A stretch of 27,619 nucleotides of DNA from a virus (IMGVR_UViG_3300028384_000405:1-27619), one strand, 5' to 3'. Counted from the first letter of the stretch, positions 12,008 to 22,972 are shown. The notes: a model not told the origin generated them from the letters alone. Program-made: numbers and translations.

Positions 12008-15000
12008 ATGGCAAAACAAGATATCGATATTGGTGTTGAAGGTAATGACGGCACTGGTGATAGCATACGTGAATCGTTTCGTAAAGTAAATGAAAACTTT
12101 CAAGAACTGTATGCTGTATTTGGTGCTGGAGGTCAAATTAGTTTCACTAACTTAGGTGACACACCAAACAGTTTAAATCCAAGAAAACTTCTTCTTGTAA
12201 ACGATAGCGGAACAGCACTAGAATATCAAGAACTTGCAAGTGACAGTGGAAAAGGCACAGGTGATCCTGATAGTATTACAATTAGTTATGACATTGCTGG
12301 TAAGATTATTTTATCTACATCGTTTAGAGCATTATCACAAGACTTGTCACCGACTTTAGGTGCTCCGTTAGACGGTGACGGCAGAGGTATTGCACGAGTA
12401 AGTATTGATCAAAATGCTGTTAATGACTTTAATGCAACGCATCCAGGCGATGATATTACAATTGACGATCTAGTAATTACAAAAGGATATGCAGACAATC
12501 GTTATATTGCTGGTGTTCTTCCAATACGTGTTGACGACGAACCAGTTGATGCTTCGGAATATATACTAGAAATTGAGGACTACACAGACGGTAACATTAC
12601 TGTTACTGACCACGGCTATGATAACACAGTTAACGGCACTCCATTTGTATTTAAAGCAGAAGATACTGATCCTTCTAATCTAGCATCGGGAACAACATAC
12701 TATCTAAGATATGCTTCGCCAAGCCAATTAAGTGTTCACAGAACAAAGCAAGGTGCTATTGACGATACAGACCAAGCATTTGTAACATTTACAATCGATG
12801 CTGCTGATAGTCATACAATGACTGATGCAGGATATGATGAAAACCTAGAAGGATTCTTCCTTTCAAACGAAGCAATGCCACGTAAGAGTATTGTAAGACG
12901 TCAAGGCGATGCAATGACAGGTCCTCTTGTACTTCATGATAGTCCAGGAGAACTTGCGGGATTAACAAATAGTGCTGAAGATTTACAGGCAGCAACTAAG
13001 TTTTATGTAGACAATACTAGCTACTCAAGTCCACAAAACTTATTTGTAAGCACTACAGGTGATGATACTATGCGTGGTGTTCCAAGTGGCAAAGAAGGAA
13101 CATCTTGGAGCTATGCCTACAGAAGTATTAATGCTGCTGCTCGTCGTGCTGAAGAAATGATCAAAGCGTCGGATGCTGAGCCAGGTCCGTATATGCAAAC
13201 TATTACCAGAGATAACCAAAGTGCAAATGCCGAAGTTGTTAGTGCTGGTATTAACAATCCTTTATTCAATCAAGCAAGAAATCTTATTGAAGAAAATAGA
13301 GAATATATTATTAGAGAGATTACAGCATATCTAAATTTTGAATATCCAGACTTTGAGTATAACATTAAAACTTGTGAAAGAGATTTAGGTTTAATTTTAG
13401 ATGCGATTGCATTTGATATTAACAAATCACCTAGTTTAACTGATGCTACAGCAAACAGTTTAACACGTAGAGCAGGCGAAAGATATTATAACAGTGCAAG
13501 CGGAAGAATTGCAATCGGGCGCCAGTTAACAGAAACTGTTGACGCTATTAATATTGCTAGAGACATTGTTGAACAAATATTGCAAAACAGAAGATACAAT
13601 CAAGTTGGAATTAATAGTGTTACACAAGCTAATATTGCAACAGTCACTACAACAATTAATCACGGATTAGAAGATAAAAACATTGTATTAGTTGAAAATG
13701 TGTCAGGCATGACACAAGTTAACGATCAGTTTTATTATGTTAAAGTTACAGGCGATAGAACTTTTGAATTATTCTTAGATGACGAATTAGAACAACCTTT
13801 GAACAGTGCAGGGTTTACCGCTTATGCAGGCCAAGGTAATATAGGCCTAGTATACCAAACAGATGAAAAACAATTCCGTGATATCGGTGATGATGCTGAT
13901 CCAGTAGCAAGACAAGCAGTTATTGACAAATTTAATCTAGTTGTAAACATTATGTCAAACGGCATTGATTCTGGTGCTACAACATCATTTGGCAAGACAT
14001 ATCGTGTTATTGTAAACAACGGCGGACTAGTTGCTACTGATCAAGGTAACATTGACAATAGAGATATAAGTCCAGGTAAAATACTTGTTGGTAAAATATC
14101 AGGTGCACAAGGACGAATTGTAACATATAATCAAAACGATCCAAATTTTAATGGCAACGATAACATCGAAGTTCATCTAGAAAAAGCGATTGATTTTATC
14201 GACGGCGAAGATTTAGAATACGGAAACTTTGTAAAAACTGAACAAGTAACTATCTTTATTGAATCAGGTCAATACGAAGAAGACTATCCTATTAAAGTTG
14301 CTGCTAATGTTTCAATCAAAGGTGACGAATTTAGACGAGTAATTATACGTCCTAAAAATCGTGTATCGCAATCTCCGTGGGCAGGCACATACACTTATCG
14401 TGATAGATATTTTGACGGCTTAGAAATTACCAGAGGCGGCGCAAGATTTTACAATCAAACAGGCGAGTGGCAAGGTTACTTTGGCTACCATTACTTGTCA
14501 GATCCAGAAAAAGTTATTAATACTGGTGTACCAGTTGCAAATGCTGGCGAGTACAACACAGCCGCAAATATTATTACTGAAAACAGAGAATTTATTCAAA
14601 ATGAAATTATTGAATATATCAATCAAAACACTGCTGATCTATTATATGATAAGACAGAGTTCGGTAATGATCTAATTGAAATTTTAGATGGTATTGCTTA
14701 TGACATTGTTCTTGACACTACATTTAATGCAAGACGACTCGGATTAAAATTCCAAAGAGATAAAAGCATCTATAAAGATCAACAACTAAAAGATTTATGG
14801 GTTGTTGGATTAACTGAAGCAAAACGTTTAGTAGGCGGTCTTCCTGCTGTATCAAGTTCGTCAGATGCTACTACTAGAGCGAATGCAGCATTTGACGAAA
14901 TTATTGATATTATCGAAAACGGTGTATTAGATACAGATGATGCTACTGTTGCACCAATTTATAATACAGTAAACACTACCGATCCAAATGAAGAACGTGC

Positions 15001-18000
15001 AAAAGATAGACTACTTGCTAACATAGAATTTATTGCTGCTGAAGCATTGGCTTACTTACAATCTAACTATCCAAGAAAATACTTCAATGAAGACATTCGT
15101 TTGCGTGATGCACGTAATATGTCTTACGCACTGGCTTATGATATCATGTACGGCGGAAATAGTGCAACTGTAGATTTCATTAAAGATATGTTTATCGAAA
15201 ATGAGTTGAGATTAGAAATTGTTTCTAGAATTCCAACTCTAGAAATGATTACACATATTAAAACAGTTATTAGTTCTGTAGTACAAAACGTAGGCGTACT
15301 TGCTACTACAGGTAATACAGAGATACAAGATTTAAGTGGTACACCAGCAACAGCAACAGAAGCAACTACTATTGGTTTATATGTTGATATAATTTATAAT
15401 CAAATTAATAACCAGAACTTGTTAAACATTCCTAGTACAACTTATCCAAGTTTAGTAGGTTTGAATAGTGCGTTAGTTGATGCTAAAACAGGTATCGACG
15501 GCGGAGCAACATCTATCCGTGATGCAGTTTATATTGTAGTAGATGCAAGTCCTGAAGCAGTATTTACTTACAATCAAACAAAATGTAAAAGAGACGTTGG
15601 ACTAATTGCAGATGCTATTGCTAAAGATTTAGAACGTGGCGGTGATGAAAACTCATTAGAGGTACAAGGTGAATACTTCGAGAGTTATATTCAAAAATAT
15701 AACAATAATGGGTTTGGTGGGCAAGAGAATGTCACAAGAAATGCAATTGAATACACCGCTATCATCATGGCAAGACTTTTCCAAGGTAACTATAATCCAA
15801 ATGATATTTGGCAAAACACAGGCGATAGTTCTTACATTGCTCCTGATTTTAAATTCGGAACCGCTGAGCTTGGTACAAATGTTATTGTAAACAATCTTGT
15901 AGACAGAATTGTATTTGCTTTTGATAGAAAATATAATCCACCATTGCGCAATGACGAAATGGATGTGTTCTTGATGAATGATGCAACTATTTTGCGTAAC
16001 ATGACAGTACAAGGACACGGCGGATTCCTTTGTGTGCTTGACCCAGCAGGACAAATTCTAACTAAATCGCCATATGTACAAACAGGTTCATCATTTAGTA
16101 AGAGTATTAACAGCAAGATCTTTGCTGGTGGTATGTTTGTAGATGCATATGTAGGTAACTTACCGGCATCTGTTCCAACAACTATTGATGTAGGTAATGG
16201 TTCTGAAAGCGGTAAGATTAACAATTTAACACTTTGGGTACGTTCAGAAGAAGGTCAGGGCTTGTTTATTCGTCCACCGGAACTACCGTGTCCGTTCTAT
16301 TTAGAAGGTAGACGTTTCCAAGTTAACGCTATTTCAGATTATGACCAAGGTAATGGTTGGTGTAAAATTTACTTAGATCCAGGTTCAAATGACGGTAACG
16401 GATTTGACGAAACATTATTTGAAGAAAGACCAGGCGACATTGCTAGAGATCTTTATCTACAAACTGCTGGTAACAGATCAATGCTCGGTAACGACTTTAC
16501 ACAGATTAACGATTTAGGTTATGCTCTTGTTACTACAAACGGTGCGTTCTCTGAGATGGTTAGTATGTTTACATACTACTGTCAGGCTGCATACTATGCT
16601 GCAAATGGTTCAGAGATTAGATCACTAAACGGTTCTAACGGTTATGGTAACTTTGGTCTTGTTGCTGAAGGTGCTGACCCTAACGAAATTCCGGATCAGG
16701 TTACTTACGAAGGAGATATGACATTCCCAGGACGTTTAGTCCGTTGGTTTGAAGATGGCGAATTTGTAAACGTAGCAGAGTCTAGCACAATTTATGTTAC
16801 AGACTTTAAACGCTTACCTGAACCAAACTCCAAGGTTGTTACAGGTATACATACAGTTACAGGTATAGGTGCAGCTGATCCTAGCAGAGCTAGTGGACAG
16901 TATCCTGCTGTTACTGCTAACGGCGACACCAAAGGAGCAACGTTTAATGTCACTGTTGACGGTTCAGGTGCTGCAACAATATCTATTGCTGCTTGTGGTG
17001 AAGGTTATGCTGACGGCGATTCGTTAACTATAAGTGATGCAGATTTAGGCGGTGGAGGAGCTGCTGACCTAGTATTTACTGTAGATAAAGTTTATGGCTC
17101 AGACGGAACTCTTGTTTTACCAACAGCTAAATATGATAACAAAATTTATGGCTTACAAATTACAGGTACTCCTGCTGGAACTAATGGTGACTTCTTTAGT
17201 AATATCCAAGACGATATTCCAAATGGCGAGTTTGCTGAATATAGACATAGCGAAACACACAGATTTGATAATATTAGAAACCAAGATCGCTTAGTTACTC
17301 GTCCTTCTACTGCAATTAACTTTGACGAGAGTGACGATATCACTTATCGTTCAATCGCATTTAGTAGTTTTGACAGTCAAGGAAATCCCTTAGATTCAAA
17401 TAGTATTACTGTTACTTTTGAAGTAGAATATGATAATGTCGAGTTCCAAGTTGATACTGGAAGTGCATTTTCGTCAAATGGACAAGCAATTGGAGATTTA
17501 GAAATTGCTATTAATGACGAAGCAGAAGGTTTTGTTATTGATGATTCAGAGAAGCGAAGACTTGTTACAGATATCAACGGCAATTTGCCGCCGGCAACAT
17601 TGGAAAATCCGAATGCTAGTGATCTAATTAGACGTAACATCGAATTTGTACAAGAAGAAGTCATTGCTTGGGTCAACGCAACATATCCATCATTGCAGTA
17701 TATTCAGTCTAAGTGTTATAGAGATATTGGGTATATTCTAAGTGCTATTGATTTTGATATACAGCACAGCAGTAATAACAAAACTGTTGATGCAGCATTG
17801 TACTATTGGGATGGTGCAGTGAGTCAAGTTGTAGGTCAGACTATAGAAACTATTGCAGCAATTAACAAAGCAAAAGAAATTGTTGCAGATTATATTCTTA
17901 CACAAACAGCCTGGACTGCTATCAATACTAACGGTGCTACACAAGATTTAACAGGCACAGCAGCAGAACCAGGTATTAGTGTTGAAGTTGAAGGCCTAAT

Positions 18001-21000
18001 GGATATCATAACTGACGTTATTGCAAATGGTGTAGGCGTTGCTCCTGATAAAACAGGTTACTCAGGCGGTATGGTGTTTACATGGGCAGGTAGAACTCAC
18101 CAAATTATTAGATACAATAACGGTGTTAATGCCGGAGAAGCATCTATTAATATTTACGGCGCACCAAGAGCCGATCTAACTGACGGTGCTACACAAGGTA
18201 TTAACCAAGCATTTACTGAGAATAGAGTTCTTAGAGCAGGTCTTCCTGATAAACAAACAGCAGAGATTACAATTAGTATTTCGCTATGTAGAGCAACAGG
18301 ACACGACTTCACACAAATTGGTACAGGATCGTTTAACGATTCAAACTATCCAAATGTTATTTTAGGTGATCCGGAAAATACACTTGCACCATTCTATACA
18401 GATAGTCCAAATGCTACAAGCGCACAAGTTTGGGAAAGACGTAAAGGGCGTGTGTTCTGGATGTCAACTGACCAATTTGGATTCTTTAGAGTTGGTAAAT
18501 TCTTCGAAGTTGACCAAGGTCAGGGTAGTATTAAATTCTCAGGTGAGATTGGTATTACAGGTGCAAACGCACTAGGATTTAAAAAGGGTGTTACAATTGA
18601 CGAATTCTCAATTGATGATACTATGGCTGACGAATCAGACACTTCGGTACCAGTTGAAAAAGCTATTGTATCTTACATCAATAAACGCTTAGGCAGAGAT
18701 AAAAATGACAATGGTGTTTCAGGGCAAATTGGTCCAGGCTTCCTTCCACTAAGTGGTACACCTGAAATGACAGGTGATTTACAGATGGGTGCAAATAAGA
18801 TTACTAATCTCCAAAACCCAGAAGGCGGTAGCGATGCTTCTACTAAGTCATATGTTGATACTAAGATTACAGAGTTTGATAGTTTTGAATCTGTAAGAAA
18901 CACTGAAACAAACAGAGTAGAAAGTGGAGACCTAGTTGTATTTACGGGCTCAAGAAAAGTTTATACCACAGTTCCAGAGGATTCAAGCGGTAGTGATACA
19001 TTTGAAGTTGGCGATAACATTGAAGATGTATCAGGTAATAAGACTGCAACTATTGTTGATGTATACACAACTACAGATTTAATTATTGGTGAAAACGAAC
19101 CAAGTAATATAATTGCTGTTATTACATACGATCTCACAAATAGTAGTGCAGAGTTTAACCAAGCAGAAGATATACAAGGCACAGGTGCTAAGAGTACTGT
19201 AAGTGCAAATATTATTAGAGGACCATTTGACGAGATTGGTCATGCTAGGGAAGCAACTGGTAGTATAATTAATCTTTCGCTAACACGTACTCCTGGAGTT
19301 AGACAAGACTCACTAACAGATCCTGTTGCAGAATTTAACTTACAAATTGAAAATGATTCAATTATCGATGCTGATATTAATTCAGGAGCAAGTATTGCAC
19401 AAAGTAAGTTATTATTAGAAAGAGCTAAACCTCTAGGAAATAGTAGTGGATTGTACGGAACAGGCGACGATACCGGACAAGGTTCAAGAGGTTCGGCAGC
19501 ATTTGATTCAGCTCAATTTGCACATGAAGTTCAGCTTACACTAAGCAATCCTATAACTGCTAATCAAGGTGATATTATATTCCAAAACACTAACAAAGGT
19601 ACAGTTGTTGATACTATTGTAAATAACACACTAGTTGTTATTAGAACTACTGATAACTTTGTTGCTGACTCTACTGTTATTGGTGTTGCTGAAATTATAG
19701 GTGGTGTCGAACGTATTCCACAGCCGCAAGCAGGTGTAACAGTATCAGCTGTTAATGCTAGTGGTTATATTGGTATTAAAGACAGAGGTATTAGTTTAGA
19801 TAAACTAGACGAAATAGCTACTGATCATTTACTAGGAAGATCATCAGATGGTACAGGTATAGTTGAATCTATTCCGTTTGAATCAGTAGTAGATCAAGGA
19901 TTTGGTTTACTTGATGTTGATTTCGAAAATTCTGAAATCGATGAGCTGTCAGGAACAGTACTAACATTTGCTTCACCAGTTACAATAAGCGACGGCGAAA
20001 CACTATCACAAAGTGCTACAGGTGCTAGTGCTACTGTACAAGGCAAAGTTGAATCTGAAACTTCAATCCGAATTGTTAATGTTACCGGAACGTTTAATGC
20101 TACAGCAGTATCAGGTAACTTGAGCGGACCAATTGGTGCTCCGGTTGCAGTTGCGAACGGTGTAAACTTTATTGGACAGGCTCTAGTTAAGCAAGCCGAA
20201 GGAGTATATGGTACAACGTCAATAAGCATTGGATCTGCTAACGATAGTATTGCAAGAAGAACTGATAATGGTAGTTTACAAGCTACAAGTTACATCATCG
20301 GCGGCACATCAACAAACGTAATTTTAGCAGAATCTGGTGGTACACTAACAATGACAACACCAGCAGGTGGTACAATTCTTGAAGCAAACGGCGGCAATGC
20401 TTCTAATGCTCCAAGAGTTGATATGCCAGGAAGTGTTAACATTGGTGATGCTGGTGCAACAGATGAAGGTAATGCACAAGGTAACGTATCTGGTCTAACC
20501 GGAACAGGTTATGCAGCAAGTCCTTGGAATTATACTAACTTCATTGAAGCATTAGACACTAAAGAATCTAATAATACTACAGGCTTTGCATTAGGTGCAC
20601 CAAGTGCCTACACAAATGCAGCAGCAGGTACAATTATTGGTGTAAGTAATAATACTGAAGCATTAGTAATTGCAAATACTGGTGTTGAATCTAAAGTAAG
20701 TTTTAGTGTTGCATCTAATAAATTTACAGTAAACGCTACAAACGGAAACACTGTTGTTGCAGGTAATTTATCAGCAGGCGGAACACTTGGTGTTACAGGT
20801 GCTACTACTCTAAGTAGTACACTAGCAGTAACAGGAGAAACATCACTCAATGGTAATGTTAACTTAGGTGATAATGTTGCTGATACAATTAGTGTAACAG
20901 GTTCAGTTGATACTGATATTATTCCAACAGGAACTCGTAATTTAGGTAGTGGATCGGCAGCTTGGGATACAGTATACGGTACAACGTTCAGTGGTACAGC

Positions 21001-21391
21001 TACAACTGCAAAATATGCTGACCTAGCTGAAAATTATCTAGCTGATATGCCATATGATCCAGGAACAGTAGTTGTTTTAGGAGGCGAACACGAAGTTACA
21101 CTTACAAGTGCAAAAGGAGATCAACGAGTAGCAGGTGTTGTATCAACAGATCCAGCACACTTGATGAACTCACACTTAGAAGGTGATAATGTTGTTGCAG
21201 TAGCACTAACTGGCCGCGTTCCGTGTAAGGTACTAGGTAGAGTAGCCAAAGGCGATATACTAGTTACAAGTGCAATCCCCGGATATGCCATTGTTGACAA
21301 TAAGCCTGCATACGGCACTATTATTGGTAAAGCAGTAGGAGCTAAGGACGATGACGGAAAAGGTGTCGTTGAAGTATTGGTTGGTAAGTAA
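12008..21391 (+). CDS. Giant tail fibre/structural protein, 3127 residues
   Basis: A very large virion protein. Residues 14-31 carry the N-terminal docking motif NDGTGDxxRExFxKxNxNF shared with the protein at 22984. There are phage-fibre signatures AMTGPLVL (near 300) and LSGTPEMTGDLQMGANKI (near 2250). Around 345-370 is a WSYAYRSINAAARRAEEM block, and near 745-800 IESGQYEEDYPIKVAANVSI begins a pectin-lyase-like beta-helix. Five helical repeat units lie at residues 425-471, 854-900, 1001-1046, 1188-1208 (half) and 1872-1918. The last 130 residues (ADLAENYLAD, GGEHEV, GVVSTDPAHLMNS, VALTGRVPCKV, KGDILVTS) form a C-terminal domain common in marine T4-like fibre proteins, probably a trimerisation or maturation tip. 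A late box and GGAG precede it. Confidence 0.9.
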   Translation: MAKQDIDIGVEGNDGTGDSIRESFRKVNENFQELYAVFGAGGQISFTNLGDTPNSLNPRKLLLVNDSGTALEYQELASDSGKGTGDPDSITISYDIAGKIILSTSFRALSQDLSPTLGAPLDGDGRGIARVSIDQNAVNDFNATHPGDDITIDDLVITKGYADNRYIAGVLPIRVDDEPVDASEYILEIEDYTDGNITVTDHGYDNTVNGTPFVFKAEDTDPSNLASGTTYYLRYASPSQLSVHRTKQGAIDDTDQAFVTFTIDAADSHTMTDAGYDENLEGFFLSNEAMPRKSIVRRQGDAMTGPLVLHDSPGELAGLTNSAEDLQAATKFYVDNTSYSSPQNLFVSTTGDDTMRGVPSGKEGTSWSYAYRSINAAARRAEEMIKASDAEPGPYMQTITRDNQSANAEVVSAGINNPLFNQARNLIEENREYIIREITAYLNFEYPDFEYNIKTCERDLGLILDAIAFDINKSPSLTDATANSLTRRAGERYYNSASGRIAIGRQLTETVDAINIARDIVEQILQNRRYNQVGINSVTQANIATVTTTINHGLEDKNIVLVENVSGMTQVNDQFYYVKVTGDRTFELFLDDELEQPLNSAGFTAYAGQGNIGLVYQTDEKQFRDIGDDADPVARQAVIDKFNLVVNIMSNGIDSGATTSFGKTYRVIVNNGGLVATDQGNIDNRDISPGKILVGKISGAQGRIVTYNQNDPNFNGNDNIEVHLEKAIDFIDGEDLEYGNFVKTEQVTIFIESGQYEEDYPIKVAANVSIKGDEFRRVIIRPKNRVSQSPWAGTYTYRDRYFDGLEITRGGARFYNQTGEWQGYFGYHYLSDPEKVINTGVPVANAGEYNTAANIITENREFIQNEIIEYINQNTADLLYDKTEFGNDLIEILDGIAYDIVLDTTFNARRLGLKFQRDKSIYKDQQLKDLWVVGLTEAKRLVGGLPAVSSSSDATTRANAAFDEIIDIIENGVLDTDDATVAPIYNTVNTTDPNEERAKDRLLANIEFIAAEALAYLQSNYPRKYFNEDIRLRDARNMSYALAYDIMYGGNSATVDFIKDMFIENELRLEIVSRIPTLEMITHIKTVISSVVQNVGVLATTGNTEIQDLSGTPATATEATTIGLYVDIIYNQINNQNLLNIPSTTYPSLVGLNSALVDAKTGIDGGATSIRDAVYIVVDASPEAVFTYNQTKCKRDVGLIADAIAKDLERGGDENSLEVQGEYFESYIQKYNNNGFGGQENVTRNAIEYTAIIMARLFQGNYNPNDIWQNTGDSSYIAPDFKFGTAELGTNVIVNNLVDRIVFAFDRKYNPPLRNDEMDVFLMNDATILRNMTVQGHGGFLCVLDPAGQILTKSPYVQTGSSFSKSINSKIFAGGMFVDAYVGNLPASVPTTIDVGNGSESGKINNLTLWVRSEEGQGLFIRPPELPCPFYLEGRRFQVNAISDYDQGNGWCKIYLDPGSNDGNGFDETLFEERPGDIARDLYLQTAGNRSMLGNDFTQINDLGYALVTTNGAFSEMVSMFTYYCQAAYYAANGSEIRSLNGSNGYGNFGLVAEGADPNEIPDQVTYEGDMTFPGRLVRWFEDGEFVNVAESSTIYVTDFKRLPEPNSKVVTGIHTVTGIGAADPSRASGQYPAVTANGDTKGATFNVTVDGSGAATISIAACGEGYADGDSLTISDADLGGGGAADLVFTVDKVYGSDGTLVLPTAKYDNKIYGLQITGTPAGTNGDFFSNIQDDIPNGEFAEYRHSETHRFDNIRNQDRLVTRPSTAINFDESDDITYRSIAFSSFDSQGNPLDSNSITVTFEVEYDNVEFQVDTGSAFSSNGQAIGDLEIAINDEAEGFVIDDSEKRRLVTDINGNLPPATLENPNASDLIRRNIEFVQEEVIAWVNATYPSLQYIQSKCYRDIGYILSAIDFDIQHSSNNKTVDAALYYWDGAVSQVVGQTIETIAAINKAKEIVADYILTQTAWTAINTNGATQDLTGTAAEPGISVEVEGLMDIITDVIANGVGVAPDKTGYSGGMVFTWAGRTHQIIRYNNGVNAGEASINIYGAPRADLTDGATQGINQAFTENRVLRAGLPDKQTAEITISISLCRATGHDFTQIGTGSFNDSNYPNVILGDPENTLAPFYTDSPNATSAQVWERRKGRVFWMSTDQFGFFRVGKFFEVDQGQGSIKFSGEIGITGANALGFKKGVTIDEFSIDDTMADESDTSVPVEKAIVSYINKRLGRDKNDNGVSGQIGPGFLPLSGTPEMTGDLQMGANKITNLQNPEGGSDASTKSYVDTKITEFDSFESVRNTETNRVESGDLVVFTGSRKVYTTVPEDSSGSDTFEVGDNIEDVSGNKTATIVDVYTTTDLIIGENEPSNIIAVITYDLTNSSAEFNQAEDIQGTGAKSTVSANIIRGPFDEIGHAREATGSIINLSLTRTPGVRQDSLTDPVAEFNLQIENDSIIDADINSGASIAQSKLLLERAKPLGNSSGLYGTGDDTGQGSRGSAAFDSAQFAHEVQLTLSNPITANQGDIIFQNTNKGTVVDTIVNNTLVVIRTTDNFVADSTVIGVAEIIGGVERIPQPQAGVTVSAVNASGYIGIKDRGISLDKLDEIATDHLLGRSSDGTGIVESIPFESVVDQGFGLLDVDFENSEIDELSGTVLTFASPVTISDGETLSQSATGASATVQGKVESETSIRIVNVTGTFNATAVSGNLSGPIGAPVAVANGVNFIGQALVKQAEGVYGTTSISIGSANDSIARRTDNGSLQATSYIIGGTSTNVILAESGGTLTMTTPAGGTILEANGGNASNAPRVDMPGSVNIGDAGATDEGNAQGNVSGLTGTGYAASPWNYTNFIEALDTKESNNTTGFALGAPSAYTNAAAGTIIGVSNNTEALVIANTGVESKVSFSVASNKFTVNATNGNTVVAGNLSAGGTLGVTGATTLSSTLAVTGETSLNGNVNLGDNVADTISVTGSVDTDIIPTGTRNLGSGSAAWDTVYGTTFSGTATTAKYADLAENYLADMPYDPGTVVVLGGEHEVTLTSAKGDQRVAGVVSTDPAHLMNSHLEGDNVVAVALTGRVPCKVLGRVAKGDILVTSAIPGYAIVDNKPAYGTIIGKAVGAKDDDGKGVVEVLVGK
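13280..13420 (+). repeat. Helical repeat unit 1 in giant fibre protein
   Basis: Residues 425-471: NREYI, then a Tyr-Pro step, a central Cys, RDLGLILDAIAFDI. This is the clearest copy of the five and keeps the Cys-x-RD core. Confidence 0.7.
14567..14707 (+). repeat. Helical repeat unit 2 in giant fibre protein
   Basis: Residues 854-900: NREFI, then IEYIN, and ILDGIAYDI at the end. It has the same length as unit 1, but the Cys is lost. Confidence 0.65.
15008..15145 (+). repeat. Helical repeat unit 3 in giant fibre protein
   Basis: Residues 1001-1046: NIEFI, AYLQSNYP, then RDARNMSYALAYDI. It follows unit 2 after about 100 residues. Confidence 0.6.
15569..15631 (+). repeat. Helical repeat, second half only, in giant fibre protein
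   Basis: Residues 1188-1208: YNQTKCKRDVGLIADAIAKD, the second half of the unit. The first half is missing or has diverged. Confidence 0.6.
17621..17761 (+). repeat. Helical repeat unit 5 in giant fibre protein
   Basis: Residues 1872-1918: RNIEFVQEEV, WVNATYPSLQY, then CYRDIGYILSAIDFDI. It keeps the Cys-x-RD core and lies 660 residues beyond the other copies. Confidence 0.7.
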
Positions 21392-21398
21392 CAAACAC

Positions 21399-21406
21399 GA
21401 TAAATA
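21399..21406 (+). promoter_or_regulatory. T4-like late promoter box
   Basis: GATAAATA, eight bases after the giant gene stop and 21 bases before the ATG at 21428. Confidence 0.75.
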
Positions 21407-21427
21407 TATAAAACAGGAACATAGATA

Positions 21428-22972
21428 ATGGCAAACAGATTTCCACTAGTATTTGACGCTGCTGGCGACAAACAAATTAAAGAACTACCGACAGGTGATA
21501 ATTTAAACTTGTTAGGAAGCAGTATTGTTGACGTTGTTAATGTTAATGCATCAGGTACAATAGTTGCAGATACATTAACAGTTAATAATATAAACGCTAG
21601 TGGAGGAAGTATTGCTGCGGTTGCAATTAGCAATGATTACGCAGACTTAGATAATAAACCTACTTTGTTTAGCGGTGATTATAACGATTTAACAAACAAA
21701 CCACAATCATTAGCAAACGACTGGGCAGACATTACTAACAAGCCTATTATTCCAACAAAGCTAAGTCAACTAATAAATGATACAGACTTTGCTAGTGAAA
21801 ATACATTTGTACTAAATGTTTCAAACATTACAGGTTTAGCAGATGTTGCAACTAGTGCTTCATTTACTGACTTAGTTGATGTTCCAGATTTTGTAACACA
21901 AGCAGAAATTGTAGACGGTACACTTACTATTGATGTAAACAACACAGGTGATCTAAATGGACGTTTGATTGCAGATGACGGAGACCGTGTTGTATACGAC
22001 AATGAAACTGATAGATTTAGTAATCCTAAAATTGATGGTGAAATACAATGGATCGGTCAAGGCAACGATACTCTTACAAAAATCTTCGCAGAAGACAATC
22101 GTGTAATAATAAACAGTGCAGCAACTAGAAGTTTAATGTTACAAAATTATCAGAATTTTTCAGGAGAATTTCAAAACAGAGGCGTTACGCTAAGATGTGC
22201 CGTAGATCAAGCGATCTTTGACACTAATTTGCAATTACAAATTGGCGATGCTAGTGGTGAAACAAATCGATCTGTAAAAATAATGGGAGAAATTTATACA
22301 GACGAATTTGGCGATCAACAGATAACAGATCTTACACTAGGCGGAATATATGATTTCCCAGAAAATATCAATCCTATACAACCGGTAGGCAAAGGATCGA
22401 TATGGCGTTTACAAGGCGGTTATTTTGAAACACTTGATACAGACAATTTAATTGTTAATAACGATCTTGAACTAAAAGGACATATAACTAGCGACGATAG
22501 TACAATACTAGTTGATACAGAACAAGGAAAATTCTTTGGCAATTTAGAAGGCGATGTTGTAGGATCAGTATTTGCAGATGATTCTAGCATAATAGTAGAT
22601 GCTATTAATAATAGAGTATCTGCTACAACGCTAGTAGGTAATCTAGAAAAGAATGGCAGTGCGTTAGATATTTCTAGTAATAGTGGTATTAACTTCCGTC
22701 CAGGTGGCTTCCTAAGTATTCCGAATGCTACAACGATTACCGCAGCAGCATCTAGTACTATTAGTATTAGTGCAACAGGAAATTTAATACTTTCGTCTAA
22801 CACAGGAAAAGTAAAAATTACAAGTAACGCACCTACTACATCGATCGGTGCTAGTGGCGATGAAGAAGGTATGATTGCATTTGATGCAACATACATGTAT
22901 TACTGCACAGCAGATTATGACGGAGCAGCAAATGTTTGGAAACGTGTTGCGTGGTCAGGTGACACATGGTAA
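21428..22972 (+). CDS. Tail fibre protein with DLTNKP repeats
   Basis: A 514-residue fibre protein. The N terminus is short and polar. Residues 70-120 hold repeated YADLDNKPT, DYNDLTNKPQ and DWADITNKPI steps, a repeat widespread in marine phage tail fibres. Beta-strand runs such as LSSNTGKVKITSNAPT fill the rest, and the C terminus (about 478-514: GASGDEEGMIAFDATYMYYC, then WKRVAW) is the usual tip domain of cyanophage- and pelagiphage-type fibres. Its cysteine and aromatic residues suggest a compact trimer end. It has its own late box and an AGGA before the start. The next gene follows 11 bases later without a late box, so both are probably read from this promoter. Confidence 0.88.
   Translation: MANRFPLVFDAAGDKQIKELPTGDNLNLLGSSIVDVVNVNASGTIVADTLTVNNINASGGSIAAVAISNDYADLDNKPTLFSGDYNDLTNKPQSLANDWADITNKPIIPTKLSQLINDTDFASENTFVLNVSNITGLADVATSASFTDLVDVPDFVTQAEIVDGTLTIDVNNTGDLNGRLIADDGDRVVYDNETDRFSNPKIDGEIQWIGQGNDTLTKIFAEDNRVIINSAATRSLMLQNYQNFSGEFQNRGVTLRCAVDQAIFDTNLQLQIGDASGETNRSVKIMGEIYTDEFGDQQITDLTLGGIYDFPENINPIQPVGKGSIWRLQGGYFETLDTDNLIVNNDLELKGHITSDDSTILVDTEQGKFFGNLEGDVVGSVFADDSSIIVDAINNRVSATTLVGNLEKNGSALDISSNSGINFRPGGFLSIPNATTITAAASSTISISATGNLILSSNTGKVKITSNAPTTSIGASGDEEGMIAFDATYMYYCTADYDGAANVWKRVAWSGDTW

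Noticed and set aside
15656-16054. 132-residue minus-strand frame inside the giant gene
   Set aside because: The giant gene frame is clearly coding here, and no promoter or ribosome binding site serves the opposite frame.
21121-21633. 170-residue minus-strand frame at the end of the giant gene
   Set aside because: Its low-complexity Ala/Thr/Pro/Ser/Leu product is typical of the antisense of repetitive fibre genes, and no start signal was found.
22420-22896. 158-residue minus-strand frame opposite a fibre gene
   Set aside because: It is the antisense of a beta-strand repeat region. The hydrophobic look comes from the complement of Asn/Thr/Asp-rich codons.
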